NCBI GenBank assembly: GCA_001695595.3
Contig: MBPM02000018.1
Location: 310,001 to 374,000, forward strand
Source of the DNA: Plasmopara viticola
Lineage: Eukaryota > Oomycota > Peronosporomycetes > Peronosporales > Peronosporaceae
Direction: 5' to 3'
DNA: 64,000 bases
Part shown: positions 53,328 through 63,978 of the stretch, in pieces
Position numbering within the stretch: the first letter of the stretch is position 1
Layout of the letters: the number at the start of each line of letters is the position of its first letter
The notes under the pieces: model-generated
What the model saw: only the letters and a program-made list of their open reading frames with translations
Databases searched by the model: none
What the model was told of the DNA's origin: nothing
Translations under genes and position numbers: made by a program

Positions 53328-53656
53328 TTGTGTCTGGATGGAACATGATTGTGCCCGGATGTTGAGCCGCTCTGATTGACCTTGATCAATGAGTGGCAAA
53401 AGAGTCAGCAAATATTTGCGAGCTAAGCTCCTGAAAAATATACGCTTTGTGTTTTACGAACTAGTGTATAGTTGATTCCGTTAAGACACACGATATGTTT
53501 GTGCCTGGATGGAACGATATTTGTGCCAGGATGTTGAGCCGCTCTGATTCACCTAGATCAATGAGTGGCAAAAGAGTCAGCAAGTACTTGCGAGCTAAGC
53601 ACCTGAAATATATACGCTTTGCGCTTTACGAGCTAGTGTAAAGTTGATCCGTTAAG
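53328..53656 (+). repeat. Direct duplication of an LTR-like unit (about 158 bp, two copies)
   Basis: Unit A (53328-53485) and unit B (53498-53656) run side by side, separated by 12 bases. Both hold TTGAGCCGCTCTGATT, AGATCAATGAGTGGCAAAAG or its one-base variant, AGAGTCAGCAA, TTGCGAGCTAAGC, ATATACGCTTTG and CTAGTGTA, and end in CCGTTAAG. Most positions agree, with scattered differences. The content matches Copia LTR 3' parts elsewhere in the window. Confidence 0.9.
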
Positions 53657-54644
53657 TGGGAGGTTACTGGCAATATTGGCATAGTGCCGCCTAAGTAAGA
53701 TTTTGGACTTGGCATTCAACCGAGGAACAAATAGCAAGGCTATTAATCGATATGGTATCTTTTTATCATTACATTTTCTGGAGGGTGGGTGGCTCGTCAC
53801 TATCAAAGGTTCTCACAGCCACGTGCGATGCTTGACAGAATGACCTGGCACCTTGCACAGAGGACGCGTATACGACCATCCACTATCCGGGCACCGAGAT
53901 GTGCAATAAGTTATGAGCTAAGAGCTGATTGGCTCGAGAATCATTTATCCTAACTTCATTTTACCTGTGGTATTGGAATTGCTTTGAAATTCAGCAGCAA
54001 TAAGAGCTTTATCATTTAGCGGAAATCTGACAAAGGTGTCAACAAGCGAGTAGGTATAAATTTTCGTACTAAGGTTGGTTCCCAATGCTCGCTTCAAACC
54101 AGCACATATTCAAATACAAGCAATGAATGTTCAAATACTCTTTGTTTTTCGCCATTGTTCTCCTGTCGCCCCGTCACAAGGATACGCAGGAAAATGCCTT
54201 CAGATTGCAATTGAAATGATCTTACTGAAAAGATCGGCAGTGATCTGCTTTACATGCGTGCGAGTGTTGTAACAGTGGATGGAAAGGGACTTCGCCTGTC
54301 CCTTATTTTGGCTTGACAGTGGTCAAGGGCAGCTAATGTTAGCGTGCGGGCGGCGATGTGGTACGAGCAAAAGAGACGCGCATTCTCTAAGCAAGTAGCT
54401 GCGATTCTAAGGGAATTGTAAACGAAGGTGGTCAGTAAATGTTAGTGATCTCGCACATAAACGAGATCTATCTTGATGGCCAGACGGCGTCGTCATACCG
54501 TTCTAGTCGATGAATACTCAAAGAACAGGAAGGGTAAGCCGAAAACTTACACCGCGAAATGCATATAAGGAGCATAATACGAATATCACGCATCTGGCAG
54601 GTGTCTGCTTCTATCTAGCTTTAAATCTCAAATGACACCAATGC
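53657..54644. other. 1 kb without a recognised gene
   Basis: Only a short plus-strand reading (54075-54272, 65 codons, no known domain) is present. No LTR box or transposase motif was found. Confidence 0.35.
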
Positions 54645-54923
54645 CTAATGTCTGGTAGATGACTGTTGTACACAACTAAGAACCAATTTCCCTGAGCGAC
54701 AGTCAGCAAGTAGTACTTTCAATACGTTGCCTACACTAGTCTTCCATATTTTATTGGAGACTATTGGTGGGGAAGTTTGAGCTACCGAATCACACACGCC
54801 AGGCCTTTTTAGAAGCTGCTCTAGCGCGGGATGGCGGTTGCTGTCCAACTTGATCATGGGGCTGAGATCCATATCCCTTATTAAACTACGGAGCCTTTTT
54901 GAATAGTTACGCGTCCATCCCAC
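54645..54923 (-). pseudogene. Protein-kinase C-lobe fragment (NEK-like)
   Basis: A 92-codon minus-strand reading begins Y-S-K-R-L-R-S-L-I-R-D-M and continues L-D-S-N-R-H-P-A-L-E-Q-L-L-K-R-P. This resembles the end of NIMA-related and similar kinases, where a Y-S-x-x-L-x-x-L-I-x-x-M-L helix is followed by D-P-x-x-R-P-S/T-x-x-x-I-L. Here a seven-residue insertion and R-H-P instead of K-R-P stand in place of the conserved turn, and no ATP site, H-R-D or D-F-G region was found upstream within 400 bases. It is best read as a relic of a truncated gene. The match is short, so an unrelated protein is possible. Confidence 0.4.
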
Positions 54924-55453
54924 CTAACTATCGCACACGCATTTTTTGTGGGTTGGCAAGTTTTGAGTGTGATTGCTCGTCCACTTCTGTGACTTATCTC
55001 CTGGTATCTCCCGGCCCCAGGTCAAGCGACTACCATAGGAGTATTCACCGTGCCGCGCTATCCAACTCGTTAGTAACACTGCTTCAGTTTGATGCTGAAA
55101 AGATATTGATTTCGTGCCGAGACATTACTGGCGACCTCGAAGATCGTCAATATTGGTCATCAATGCATCTTGTGAGGATGCTTTATGATGCGCGACCCGG
55201 GATCCAGAGAGTCAATAGAATCTTGCATTAAACGCACCCCACTGGGTCAAAAAATGCCTTCACGATTCGACTCAAAACATGAGGAAACGGTCATCCCTGT
55301 GTGATGATGATATACATAAATCAGTATCAACAGATAAAAAAATCCTGCTTCAAAAAAGTGATTCTCTATTAGTATCGACAATCCCGCGATGGAATAATCG
55401 ACGTGAACTTACCGGTATGCCCGACTGAACAGTGGGATCGATTTGACGCGTTA
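54924..55453. other. Intergenic stretch before the TPR gene
   Basis: A plus-strand reading (54899-55231, 110 codons) shows no recognised domain. The sequence from 55235 to 55453 should contain the promoter and leader of the TPR gene. The 17 codons just before the chosen ATG are open and could be coding through an upstream exon. Confidence 0.35.
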
Positions 55454-56165
55454 ATGGAGTGGCTATTTGGGTCAACATCGCGGGTAGCTGCGCCTATCGA
55501 TGCCAAGCTATCTACGTCCACTACTCAGGGCCGCAGTGCGCCGTCTAGTGAAGACGATTCGTGGCATAAAAACCGTGGCAATGATTTGTTCAGGTCCAAA
55601 GACTTTAAGGCTGCCATTTATGAGTATTCGCTGGGTATCGAACAGAAAGCCACGGCTACACTACACAGCAACCGCTCGGCGGCCTATTGCGCTATAGGAC
55701 AGTACCAATTGGCGAAAGCAGATGCTGACGCAGCCATCGCACTGGACCCAGATTGGGCCAAAACGTACTCTAGGAAAGGGAAAGCTTTGTATGGTATGAC
55801 TTCATATCAGAAGGCTGCCGACGCTTACGCTCGTGGCCTCGAAATATGTCTGCGTGGAGCTGTAAGTGAGGCTCAACAGCGAGACACTGAGCTGGAGTGG
55901 GTAACTGCTAATTTTTTGTGCAATTATGATGGAAAGGCTGACCAATTTTGCTACCTGTTGTGAATAAGAGCCCTTAAGCGCCAGACGGACAGCCAGGCGG
56001 AAGCATATCTTCGTCTTTTAGAGGAAAACAATCGGCTGAAAGTAATGTGATCCTGATGCCTATATCAAGTAAGATTCTTACTTATGAGGGTGTTACTTTT
56101 CTTTGCAGCGACAATTAGAAGATTACCAGCATGTGTTTGGCGAATGGACAAAGAAAGAAATGTAA
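55454..56165 (+). CDS. TPR co-chaperone-like protein, three exons
   Basis: Model: 55454-55900, 55985-56041 and 56109-56165, giving about 186 residues. Both introns (84 and 67 nt) are GT-AG in phase 0, and their use removes the stop at 55961-55963. Three tetratricopeptide repeats span about residues 36-140. The five residues that grip the C-terminal EEVD of Hsp70 or Hsp90 in Hop-type TPR domains are all present: K39, N43, N73, K103 and R107 (contexts H-K-N-R-G-N, H-S-N-R-S-A-A-Y, D-W-A-K-T-Y-S-R-K). The C-terminus is a short charged helix (E-E-N-N-R-L-K, Q-L-E-D-Y). It would act as a cytosolic chaperone adaptor; the client and exact family (TTC, STI1 or SGT type) are unknown. The start is uncertain because the frame stays open upstream to 55403. 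Confidence 0.75.
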
Positions 56166-57866
56166 TTTTACGGAGAGAATGGAGTGGATGTTTGCGTAGA
56201 AGTTTACTTTAGTATCGATCGTTCTGCGCTTAATCACTTGAGTTATCCTATTCCATGGAACAAAGCTGTTTCTCCGCTTTTTTTGATTTCGAGCCTTCGT
56301 GCGTCTGTATCGTATAATCAGGTAGCCACTTGCTCATTTCCGACGATCCAAGTGAGGTTTCTTCGCGCGCTCTTCTAAAGTCTCCCACGGATCAAAGATT
56401 TCCCTTCGAATGAGTAGCACAAAAAAGACCACATGCAAAAGTTTGGTGTCGGGATCTACTTGTAAAGCAACTTTATAAATAACCAAATGCGCAACATCAA
56501 GAGTTAATCGCTGTGCCCAAGCGGATAGAAGTTGTCAACAATACTCTAATCTGCTCGCCACAAGTCCACTCCAGTATTTCTCTTTCAACAAAACTGTTTT
56601 CAATTTTATCTCCTTAGAGCAGCAGACAGACATTAGCGGTAGATTCTTGCTCACCGTCAACTACATGAACGAGGGACACTTTCGTCTGGGTCATTGTTGT
56701 TCAAGACAAATGAATCATTTTTTCGATAGTGATGGTCCTAGATAAAAAAAAGCTGGTTTGACTTCCGTGATGTTTGCGTGTGCAAACACGAAAGCGTTTA
56801 AAAAGGCTCCGAGGGCTTAATTAGACAAACACAGTGAGTTTAGACTTCATAAGTTGCGTTGTTTAGCTCAAACAGACCGAAAATAGACTTTGTTTGGTAG
56901 AGCAGTAAACTTGCAAATTTGGCCACGACCGAATCGCAGTCGTGGTGTAGACATCAATACAGTGAGGTCGCATTCACTTGAGGCACTTTTCGGTCTGTAC
57001 GGAATCGAAGTCCAAAATTCTTTGACTGAGCTCCGTGACAGATGTTGCTGAGGCATGACGTTAAACAGCTTCTCAATCCAGTACATATATAGAGGTCAGA
57101 ACGTGATTACCAAAATCACAACCCGAGACTAGAAAGGCAATGCGACGTATCGCTTTTTAGCTCAAAAAAACAAGAAACATGAAGAAATAATCTCACAGCT
57201 ACACGTCGATATTGATGTAAGTCTCTTTGTATAGAATCAGGGAGAGTCATACTGCACATGTTTAGGTCTGAAGTGCCAGCCATTGGTCATTCGCAATTGT
57301 GCACGCAACTAGTGTAATAAATTTTGATTTGCGTAAAGGCTGGACGGCTCCAAACGTTGTCGTCGACAAACTTAGCAATAGCAATCGAAAGACGGATCAG
57401 ATAAGAGTCGTTGTTGAGTCAATTGCTTCGGCAGTCTCTACACAAAACTGCTAACTTTAAACGCCAAAGTTGCTCTATGTAGTTCCAAAGACCAATGCGA
57501 AAGAACGTGAGAATGGTATTGCTATGTCGGCTGCACTCAGGCAATCTTCGCATTAGCATGACTTGGACGTGAGCAGGAAGCATGCCGGTAGAGAGACGGC
57601 AACGCTACATTTGTCGTTGATACTTTTTCCATCCCCAGCACGATTTCAATGTTGCGATCTACGTTGGATGAGGTTAGATAAAAGCTTTAAATGATATGAC
57701 GCTAATCCTGCAAGTTAAATTGCGCCACGTACACAGTCTCATTTTGAGACATGTCACCATTCAATTTCCAGCCTTGGCACGATCGTGTCGTCCATTTTTG
57801 CACGTCGTTCAAAACTTAGCTCTCGAACGCTTTGATAATAGCAAGCAATTGGCAAGCGAGTCCATA
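56166..57866. other. 1.7 kb without a recognised gene
   Basis: Small readings at 56184-56378 (plus), 57086-56868 (minus) and 57696-57911 (plus) do not show a family I recognise. It separates the convergent TPR and GPCR-PIPK genes and must contain both 3' ends. I see no LTR box of the Copia family. Confidence 0.35.
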
Positions 57867-60200
57867 TTAACGTACAAAACTGGGAGGCGAGACTCCAATG
57901 CTTCCGTATGAGCGAACGTGTGATCCTTCTGGATCCCGAAGCAGATATTCGTGAATAAAATTTAGAAATCGTAGAGCGTATTCAGCGGGCGGAAGTGCAG
58001 TAATTCGTCTCTTGTCAACGATGGTCGCTAGGAAGCAATGCTGCATTTTCCATCCAATATTGTAGTGCTGTAAGATGTCTACAAACCCGAGATAGTAGAC
58101 GGTAGATTGATTGTCTGATACCACAGCGTTGTGTGCTAAACTTTCTAGAATATTTGTTTCAATGCGACGATGGTAATGCCGAATACCGAGTAGGCAGCTG
58201 TAGTCCATGATTCCCAACTCTTGAAGAAATCCACAATCGCTCGTTACTTGTGCGAGCAAGTTTGCCCGTGTCGTTGGATTTACACGAAGCGAGGCACGCC
58301 GAGTCACGAAGTCGTTATCATACCGAAGCGCAGGACGCGAGCTGTCACGACGTAGCAGCGGTTGCTTTTCTGTAAATTTCCCCCATTGACTGTCCGCGCT
58401 TTGCCTTTCACTTGACTCAGCTTCTACTTCGTCTAAACATTCCTGTCGAACAACTTCTTCTTCTCCTTTGCTACTCTGGCTCCAGCAGCTCGATATCGGG
58501 GTCGGAAAATTTTCTTGGTAATCAAAGCTAGACTGGTGAAATATACCCTTTAGGTCATAACGCTCGTCGACTGGACCATCCGGAAAAATGTTCTCCATCA
58601 CGACAAAAAACATTTTGTTCCAGCCGACAGGAAGTTGCATTGAGTGACAACCGAGAAAACGGCACAAAAGTGAATTGGGCTGTTTTAAAAGGTACTGATG
58701 AAATAGTGGAAGCACTTCAAGCAAAAAAGAATGCTCTCTCTTTGTCATTGTCTTCACCAGGTACTTGCGGTCACTAGAAAAGTAGAAAAGCATCCCAGAC
58801 TTTCCCTCGGACGCACGCTCAAGGAGAGTTTCGGCAAACGATTGCTCATACATTTCGTTATCGATGCCGCAGATCTCACGAATGTTTTGAAATACTTTGG
58901 GTGCGTAGTCGGTAAAGCCTAGCTTCTCATAGTAACGATACTCGCCATTGTACACCGTGGTTGCTAAGCGCTTCTTTTCGTGATAAAGTCCAGCGGAATC
59001 ACCTTCCTCTAATTGTAAAAAAGATAAAGCTGCCGTGCGATCAAGTGAATTGAGCAGTGGCGATCGCAGACTATCGACAGGTGACTCAGTAATGCTACAA
59101 CGGATCCCTGCGGTCGTGTACCGCATTAAATCTTTACGCAATGCAGAACTAAAGTGTTCTGTACTCGACGTGTCCCCAGTCCCTCGCTCTGAGATCAAAA
59201 GATTGTTTTCGCTGGAAAAATTCTGGTACAACTCTGTATTAAGTACCCACACGACGAGCAGTAGCACTGGATACGATCCAAACACCAGCGCAAACGCGAG
59301 TTCAATGTGCTTCGCCACCTCGCCATCAAACTGCTGGCGGTATGCTGCGTAATAGAGTGCGCCACACGCTGACCAATGACCGGCATAGATCAGTAGATAG
59401 CGGTAGTACTGGATCAAATTGCGGCGCTTGGCACGATACGTGACGTCGAGTTGACGTCTTACAAAGCGAAAGCTTGCGAACAACACAACAGCAAACGAAA
59501 GCACGCAGATGGCGCCTACGATTGCAAAGAGAAATATCCAATTGGCTAAATTTATCTGCAATGGATCCTTGGTGCGCTTGACCCAGCAGACATTAAGTGG
59601 TGATAGACCAAAGAGATTGAGCTGATGCAACAGCAATGCCGACACAGCACTTAAACTCCATACACTATAGTAGCACAGCATTAATATTAACACAATCACT
59701 TTTAATTAGATATTAGCAAATTGTGGTACGGACATGATGTGGTAAGCCCATGACTTGCAGCTGTAGCCCATCCAAGGATTCACAAGTGCCACGAGCAGGT
59801 CAAGCGAGAGCATGAGGTACCAAGACGCGCCAGCCACTAGAAAAAATTGGTTTAAAGGACTCAGTAGCGAGCATTGCCATTGGATAAGGACGTCATCCTG
59901 AGGTACCACGTCACGCCACTGCAATGCATAAGCAAAGACGAAGCCGGCGGACATCAAGAGCCCGCATCCCGCGTGCCAAACGACGAGATCGGCGGCTGGA
60001 TGTTGTGCTTTAATATTGGGCACAAAGAAGAATGAAAGTACCAGGACAAGGTACACGATACACCCCAGAATTCCCACCAAGAGATACAGCTGAGCACTTT
60101 GCGCCACCGCCAGCGCTTCGTACGCCCCCATAAGAACCAAGTATCTGATTGATTTCGTACTTAAAACGGCCGTGTTAAAAGGATTAACAAGTAATTGCAA
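57867..60200 (-). CDS. GPCR-phosphatidylinositol phosphate kinase fusion (GPCR-PIPK)
   Basis: A seven-helix receptor fused to a PIP kinase, a receptor type characteristic of oomycetes. Model: exon 1 60200-59734, 69-nt intron 59733-59665 (GT...AG), exon 2 59664-57867, 754 residues. The intron removes an in-frame TAA at 59708-59706 and restores A-Y-H-I-I-V-W-S-L. Hydrophobic helices fill about residues 25-300. The kinase part starts near 405 with F-T-D-Y-A-P-K-V-F-Q-N-I-R and keeps G-M-L-F-Y-F-S-S-D, V-K-T-M-T-K (460-464), M-E-N-I-F, R-Y-D-L-K-G (526-529), I-M-D-Y-S-C-L-L-G-I (about 641-650) and V-D-I-L-Q (about 684-688). The usual D-L-K-G-S is D-L-K-G-I, and an acidic insert follows it. It probably couples an external signal to PIP2 synthesis at a membrane. 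The start may instead be Met24 (60131). Confidence 0.92.
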
Positions 60201-60210
60201 TACTTAGTGC

Positions 60211-60362
60211 TTAATCAAGTTTAATTTGTCTGTATTGAAGCAATTTGCTCGATCGCGCTAGCATCATCCCTCCATTCGTATCCTGAGTGAGAGCTAACAG
60301 ATTCTTGACGGCGAAAAGAAATTGTGTCAAAGTGAGCGTCTTATTGCTGTCATTGGGCATAG
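60211..60362 (-). CDS. Possible terminal exon or tiny gene, unknown
   Basis: The minus strand has a strong acceptor-like TTTTTCTTTCGTTGCAG ending near 60363, followed by 50 open codons to a TAA at about 60213-60211. The reading (N-D-S-N-K-T-L-T-L-T-Q-F-L-F-A-V-K-N-L-L-A-L-T-Q) looks like an amphipathic helix and ends Y-R-Q-I-K-L-D. No matching upstream exon was found between 60370 and 60600, and a plus-strand pseudogene starts at 60602. It lies ten bases upstream of the GPCR-PIPK start, so it could also be part of that gene's leader. No family is recognised. Confidence 0.3.
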
Positions 60363-60601
60363 CGTTTTGTTCGGCAAGGTCTGCAACGAAAGAAAAAGTC
60401 AATTGTTTGGCGTTTGACGCGCTGAGGCATGACGAGACTTAAATCCAATGATGCGCAGACGTTAGTGTCTTCGACTTATAGAGGTCATTTTCTTGGTATG
60501 TGATTGGCTGTGGATCAACAAGTCGTAATGTTTTGGACGCCGCGAGGTAATATAATCGTACGTGCTATGCTCTACACTATTTCCTTGACAGGAGCGTTAA
60601 A

Positions 60602-61101
60602 ATGAGGAAAAGTAAACTGCAAACACTGCGCATTAACGCCGCGCCATACGAAGGTGGTCTACGCTATTTCCTAGTGGAGACCGCTGATTCGCAGTCGTCA
60701 CCCTACGAGAGTGCGTGGCTGTATGACCATATAGAAGAGGGTTGTCGGTGATCGGCAAGCGGTATCTTCGAGCTGGAGCTCATTTTGCCAGCTGACTACC
60801 CCATGGCCAAACCAAAAGTGCGCTTCCTCACGCGCATCGGACATCAAATTATTGACAAGCTAGGCCGTAATTACCTTGACGTTCTGAAGGACAAGTGGGC
60901 CCCGCCTTGCAGATCCGCACAATCCTACTGAGCATCCAGGCGCTTAACCCAATGACCCACTGGCAAACGATCAACGGAAAACGGAGGAGGCCGAAGCTGT
61001 ACGTGTCAGCGAGGAAAGAGTTCGGAAAGTGTGATCTGAAAGCTGAGGCGTTCAGGCATCTACAGCTGCAGATTGGACTCGTCGCTATGCTTAACAACTG
61101 A
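60602..61101 (+). pseudogene. UBC13-like ubiquitin-conjugating enzyme pseudogene
   Basis: The plus strand starts M-R-K-S-K-L-Q-T-L-R-I and follows the UBC13 (E2 N) fold: [38 protein letters not shown] and D-K-L-G-R. The catalytic segment is [10 protein letters not shown] where UBC13 has I/N-C-L-D-I-L-K-D-K-W, so the active cysteine is tyrosine. An in-frame TGA lies near 60748, inside an about 46-base insertion between P-Y-E and G-I-F-E-L. A frame change near 60902 (W-A-P then [13 protein letters not shown]) and another near 60978 break the tail. The S-A-P-N-P-D-D-P loop is deleted. With all these breaks it cannot make a normal E2. No introns are evident, so it may be a retrocopy. Confidence 0.85.
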
Positions 61102-61306
61102 AGAAATAAGGCTACACGAGCCCCAAATTCATTTTCTCATTTTTTATTTGTATTATGGCTTGTTTTAAGGCTCGAATGTTATCGCTGGCGATTTTCAACA
61201 ATTCCCTTGAGCTAATTACAGGCCGAGAAAGCATAAGTAGAGGTTCTGTAGATGGACAATTTAACGGAGACCTAAGGGCATCGTAACGATTCCCTTGAAG
61301 GAATAA

Positions 61307-62875
61307 TTACAATAGCGTCGTGCTGCTTGTCTTGTTCAGCAGTCCAAAGGCGAGCGAGTCCATGATACCAAGTATCTGCACATACAATAATAATTGAGTG
61401 CATAATACGACAAGAATGATCGAGCAACAAACCGCAAGTACCCACCGTGAACACGCCGCCTACTATTGCGCAGGCACTTGTTAAGAATTGTAAAAAGCCG
61501 GTACGGTACTGCTCGATGCGAAACATGATGGGCGAGAAGGAGTAGCTAAACGAGACCACTACAGATTTGTGACACAGTAAAAAAAATCAGTTATCAACAA
61601 TCAAGTTCGTCTCAAAGTTTACAAGAACTCACTCGGAAGGCCCTTGTCGCCCACTGGCGTGAGCTGACGGAAATATTCAGTGGCTGAGAATTGGTTTGTA
61701 CTGATACGACTAGCTGACAAGAAGGTGTACTCTGTCGGTACCACCTAACAGCGAGCAGTGCATAGTATTAATACCTGCAACTGACATCGTGTCTGTTGAC
61801 CACGTACTTTGAGAAAGTATTGAAACGAGCCACGAGATAATTCATCCGGTAGCTTTTTTTGACGATTGTCCAATGGGTTCTTCATGTCCTGGTTGTAAAT
61901 TAAATATTGCATAAGCGATTGACAGCACATATCGCCGCAAAGTAGCGATGAACTATAAATAATACCGGATACGATTCGCCAAAGGACAGCGAGTGGATCG
62001 CGTGGGACGTGTCAAACACTTTAAACGTGGCATCCACTAGGTCCTGAGACGACAAGTATCCCGAGCGAAAAAACTTGGACGGAGCAAAGTACAATCGACC
62101 AGCCGCCTAGAGAGATGCACCAATCATCATAACCGTTTTCACCATGACTTAATTACCTTTAATCAAACCTTGGACACGACAAGAGCGCCTTTGATACGGC
62201 ATCCTTCGCTCACTTCTCCACGCAAAGCCTTCTCGATCTCCATTTCTTGACACTGTGCGATTGTGTGCAAACTTGGCATCAGCCATTTCTTTCGATCATA
62301 CGCAGCCTTAACAGATTCACAAGTGTTGCAGCACTCTCCCGGCTCACCAGCCGAGTAGCAGCTTCCACATGCGGATCTATGGATATGAGAATACGCATAA
62401 GTCTCGTTCTTTTTCAAGCATAATTGCTGCAGCTATCCACGCACTTCTCCACCTCCTCGTGCAAGTCCGTATGATTGGTCAGTGCACCTCCAATAATGTC
62501 GCGCATACCCTCAGCCAGAGCTTGACCATTGTGATCTAGCGAGATCTTTTCAATGTTATGCACTATGTCATGCTGTGCATTTCCGGCCGTGTCCGCAGAC
62601 TCGACAGCCACAACAGAACACGACATGCGCGGAAACTCAATGTCGAAATTTATGGAAACGAGCGTGTTGCGACCGCCGTCTACCATCATCTTGTCCACTG
62701 TGTCCGTCTTGAGGTAATAGCTGAGTTCCGATACCAGCAGCAGCGAGATGGACGCGAAGGCTAGCAGCGAGAAAAAACCGCCTTGCAGTGTGCGTACCTT
62801 GAATTCTTCTATCGTCTTTGGATACGCATCCAGCCTCTTGAGCTTTGAAACCCACGATGACGACGTGCCTGCCAT
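61307..62875 (-). CDS. ERGIC/Erv41-Erv46-type cargo receptor, seven exons
   Basis: A COPII-vesicle cargo receptor cycling between ER and Golgi. Model on the minus strand: 62875-62445, 62376-62169, 62106-61966, 61888-61808, 61744-61633, 61558-61446 and 61375-61307, 384 residues, the normal length of ERGIC3. The six introns (68, 62, 77, 63, 74 and 70 nt) are GT-AG and every phase agrees. The N-terminus shows L-D-A-Y-P-K-T-I-E-E-F-K-V-R-T and a membrane helix (about 35-60). The lumenal part has the Cys-rich A-C-G-S-C-Y...C-C-N-T-C-E motif (about 146-165), F-D-T-S-H-A-I-H-S-L-S-F-G, and a second helix near the end (F-L-Q-F-L-T-S-A-C-A-I-V-G-G-V-F-T). The second intron begins GTTTGA, a weak donor. 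The frame stays open 16 codons before the chosen Met. Confidence 0.93.
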
Positions 62876-63097
62876 AACCTTGCTGTCTGGATGATGCCAC
62901 GAAGCAGAAATGAAATACACCACTGAGGAACTTTATTGCTTCACTAATCGCATCTCAATAAAAATATAGCTACACAAGGTATGTCTTATTTCTGAAAGAC
63001 TTATCTATAATCCGGTATATAAACTAAATTTTACTCTGAGATTTAGTCGCCTTAGATTTTCCGAAAATATAACTTCATGTTCTGTTTTAAAACATTC

Positions 63098-63500
63098 ATT
63101 TGAATCGGGCGCAGATGGTCTTAACAATATTTTTCAAGGACACACACAGTCCATCTTCGTGCCAGCGCTCACGTCTATCAGCAACGAATTACTCAAGGGA
63201 GGTGAGCCACCCCAATCCTATCTGGAGGCTCTCATCATTTCCCTCAAGAAGAACGACGATTTGAATGATGCGATGGACTATCGTCCGATCTCGCTACTCC
63301 AAACCGCGTACAAAACAGTTATCAAAGTAATGGCCGCCCGAGCTCAACGAGTCATGGGCAAAGCTAACGGGTCATCGCAACAAGAGTTCGTCCACGGACG
63401 CCAAATGATGAAAACCGTGATGATGATGCTCGCTATCCTCGCCACAGCGAAGGCAGAACCAGAGCTTGCAGCAGCATCAAGTAGAGTAATACTCAAGTAA
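63098..63500 (+). mobile_element. LINE (non-LTR) reverse transcriptase fragment
   Basis: An open stretch of over 130 codons reads E-S-G-A-D-G-L-N-N near 63098 and [14 protein letters not shown], then the RT block [16 protein letters not shown] and [10 protein letters not shown] near 63370-63405. This is the start of a LINE-type RT (domains 0-2). The catalytic F/Y-x-D-D block is not present because the fragment stops at a TAA at 63498-63500. The lack of stops suggests it is fairly young. Confidence 0.85.
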
Positions 63501-63683
63501 GAGTTAAATTTAAAACATTTCTGCTTTTGAACAATCGTGTAAGGGCTTGATTAGGGGTCAAGCCATAACAACTTTACCGCTTTACATCTTGTAATATATC
63601 TACCGAAAACTACGCACTTATTGCAGCGCTGAGAAAATGTTCAAGTGAATGATTTGAGAGGCAGACGATTCTATTTGGTCAGT

Positions 63684-63978
63684 TTATCGAAGAGTAGATG
63701 TCTGTATGATCCTAAGCCTGGTTAGCAACGCCGGTTCCAGGTCCTGGTTCGGTGGTTGTACGGGGCTCGTAGTTGCTGCTGCCGATCGACCAAAACTCGA
63801 GCACGCTACCTTCGACAGTAATCGCTTCCTGTGTGAAGACGACTCTGTTCCGTAGTAACCATAGGCTGGTGATGCAGATACTGCATAGAATCCGCCACAT
63901 CTTCTCCCATTCCTTCCCGTACTTCCTTTCCTCATCCGGATGATCTTTGCTCAGTTTGGCTTTGATGACCCGCGACAA
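63684..63978 (-). mobile_element. LINE C-terminal region, minus strand
   Basis: The minus strand from 63978 reads H-P-D-E-E-R-K-Y-G-K-E-W-E-K-M-W-R-I-L-C, then L-W-L-L-R-N-R-V-V-F-T-Q-E-A-I. This W-R-I-L plus L-W-x-x-R-N-x-x-V-F pattern is usual near the C-terminus of LINE ORF2 proteins (after RT, before the 3' UTR). The reading continues past the end of the window upstream. Two overlapping frames (63978-63712 and 63935-63684) indicate a late frameshift. Confidence 0.6.

Noticed and set aside
55961..55963. Stop codon ending the TPR gene early
   Set aside because: An 84-nt GT-AG intron (55901-55984) removes it and the following exons continue in phase with a charged helix typical of TPR proteins.
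59706..59708. In-frame TAA in the GPCR-PIPK gene, suggesting a pseudogene
   Set aside because: It lies inside a 69-nt GT-AG segment with correct phase; removing it restores a continuous membrane helix. Treated as an intron.
62875..62923. A longer N-terminus of the ERGIC protein starting at 62923
   Set aside because: The family begins close to the L-D-A-Y-P-K block, and the Met at 62875 gives the usual spacing. The upstream 16 codons are open but not family-like; not excluded, only less likely.
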